A DNA stretch of 20,359 bases. Origin: Chara braunii (Eukaryota; Streptophyta; Charophyceae; Charales; Characeae). The position numbers and the translations under genes were made by a program. Location: positions 2,660,808 through 2,681,166 of the forward strand of contig BFEA01000077.1 of NCBI GenBank assembly GCA_003427395.1, given 5' to 3'. The notes under the pieces are model-generated. The model saw only the letters and a program-made list of their open reading frames with translations, was not told the DNA's origin and searched no databases. This document shows positions 19,902-20,359 of the stretch, in pieces. The first letter of the stretch is position 1. Each line of letters begins with the position of its first letter.

Positions 19902-19930
19902 AAAGTCGCGACCGTTCGTGCCGCGACTTT
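19902..19930. repeat. Perfect 9-bp GC-rich inverted repeat
   Basis: AAAGTCGCG (19902-19910) and CGCGACTTT (19922-19930) are exact reverse complements around an 11-nt loop. Downstream lie two runs introduced by the same hexamer, TTCTAC followed by 16 A (19973-19988) and TTCTAC followed by 13 A (20026-20038). Nature unknown. Confidence 0.75.
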
Positions 19931-20100
19931 CGGGGGTTGGGGAAACCAATGCCCAGTCGCTGCAATTTCTACAAAAAAAAAAAAAAAATCGCAAAAATAG
20001 ACAAAAAGAAATGATTTTCTTCTACAAAAAAAAAAAAACGAAAACACGAACGACAACTTTGTGACGGTGTGACCCCCGTCGACTTCACGCGCCCGCCTGG

Positions 20101-20103
<3 letters not shown>

Positions 20104-20166
<63 letters not shown>
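20104..20166. repeat. (GA)n microsatellite
   Basis: This is an uninterrupted GA dinucleotide tract of about 62 bp. A CT-rich stretch follows on the same strand (about 20190-20219), and another GA tract lies at the window edge. Confidence 0.95.
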
Positions 20167-20170
<4 letters not shown>

Positions 20171-20244
20171 GGCTGCGTCAAACTCACGGTCTCTCTCTAA
20201 GACTCTCTTTCTCTCTTTGGTCTGCGGCAAATTTTACAAACTTT

Positions 20245-20280
20245 GAATGAATCTCCCCGCTTCCACAGGGAGATTCATTC
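20245..20280. repeat. Perfect 13-bp hairpin flanked by 11-bp direct repeats
   Basis: GAATGAATCTCCC (20245-20257) and GGGAGATTCATTC (20268-20280) pair perfectly around a 10-nt loop. Outside the hairpin are TTTTACAAACT (20232-20242) and TTTTGCAAACT (20284-20294), 10 of 11 identical. The unit could be a minimal foldback element with a target-site duplication, or the remnant of a larger inverted-repeat element. Confidence 0.8.
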
Positions 20281-20316
20281 TCATTTTGCAAACTCGGAGG
20301 TGTGCGCTCTAGAGAG

Positions 20317-20321
<5 letters not shown>

Positions 20322-20359
<38 letters not shown>
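20322..20359. repeat. (GA)n microsatellite reaching window edge
   Basis: A GA tract preceded by GGCA, like the one at 20104, continues to the last base. The edge coincides with the repeat, as expected where a short-read contig stops. Confidence 0.95.

Noticed and set aside
19829-20056. Minus-strand open frame with poly-Phe stretches
   Set aside because: The frame is largely created by poly-A/T runs, and no domain is recognisable.

Overview
The window reads as intergenic, repeat-filled DNA of a streptophyte plant genome. It contains no intact host gene. Almost all recognisable coding content lies on the minus strand and belongs to decayed non-LTR (LINE) retrotransposons of plant L1-like architecture. 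ORF1 has a DUF4283-like region and a CCHC zinc knuckle. ORF2 has an endonuclease, a reverse transcriptase and a zf-RVT-type zinc-binding region. The lineage cannot be fixed from sequence alone; a charophyte alga or another plant with a divergent LINE family are both possible. Four ambiguous bases (1556, 16197, 16209, 16228) and a sequencing adapter left at 1373-1397 show that this is a draft short-read assembly.

Layout from left to right: a poly-A edge and an AT-rich stretch (1-458); a very short LINE 3' end with its own poly-A tail (459-795); LINE A (803 to about 7150), with tail, ORF2 pseudogene and the C-terminal part of ORF1; an older, unrelated LINE reverse transcriptase fragment, LINE C (about 7265-8090); LINE B (8092 to at least 17458), with tail, ORF2 pseudogene and a complete but broken ORF1; a gene-less region (17459-20359) holding degenerate ~120-bp repeats, several hairpins, poly-A runs and (GA)n tracts that run to the window edge. 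LINE B's poly-A tail abuts the LINE C frame, so LINE B probably inserted into LINE C.

LINE A and LINE B are diverged members of one family. Comparing them shows which parts of the proteins are conserved. ORF2 spans about 4.65 kb in both, including a tail of about 100 residues beyond the zinc-binding region that is hidden by frameshifts. The last ~170 residues of ORF1 are conserved and have a Nudix-like layout with a degenerate catalytic box. That domain, the very long LINE B ORF1 (about 1,420 codons), the ORF2 tail and a repeated 3'-UTR stem-loop are the most novel-looking biology here. All open frames are broken by stops and indels, one of which is fully explained by a perfect 41-bp tandem duplication. 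None of these elements should be active.
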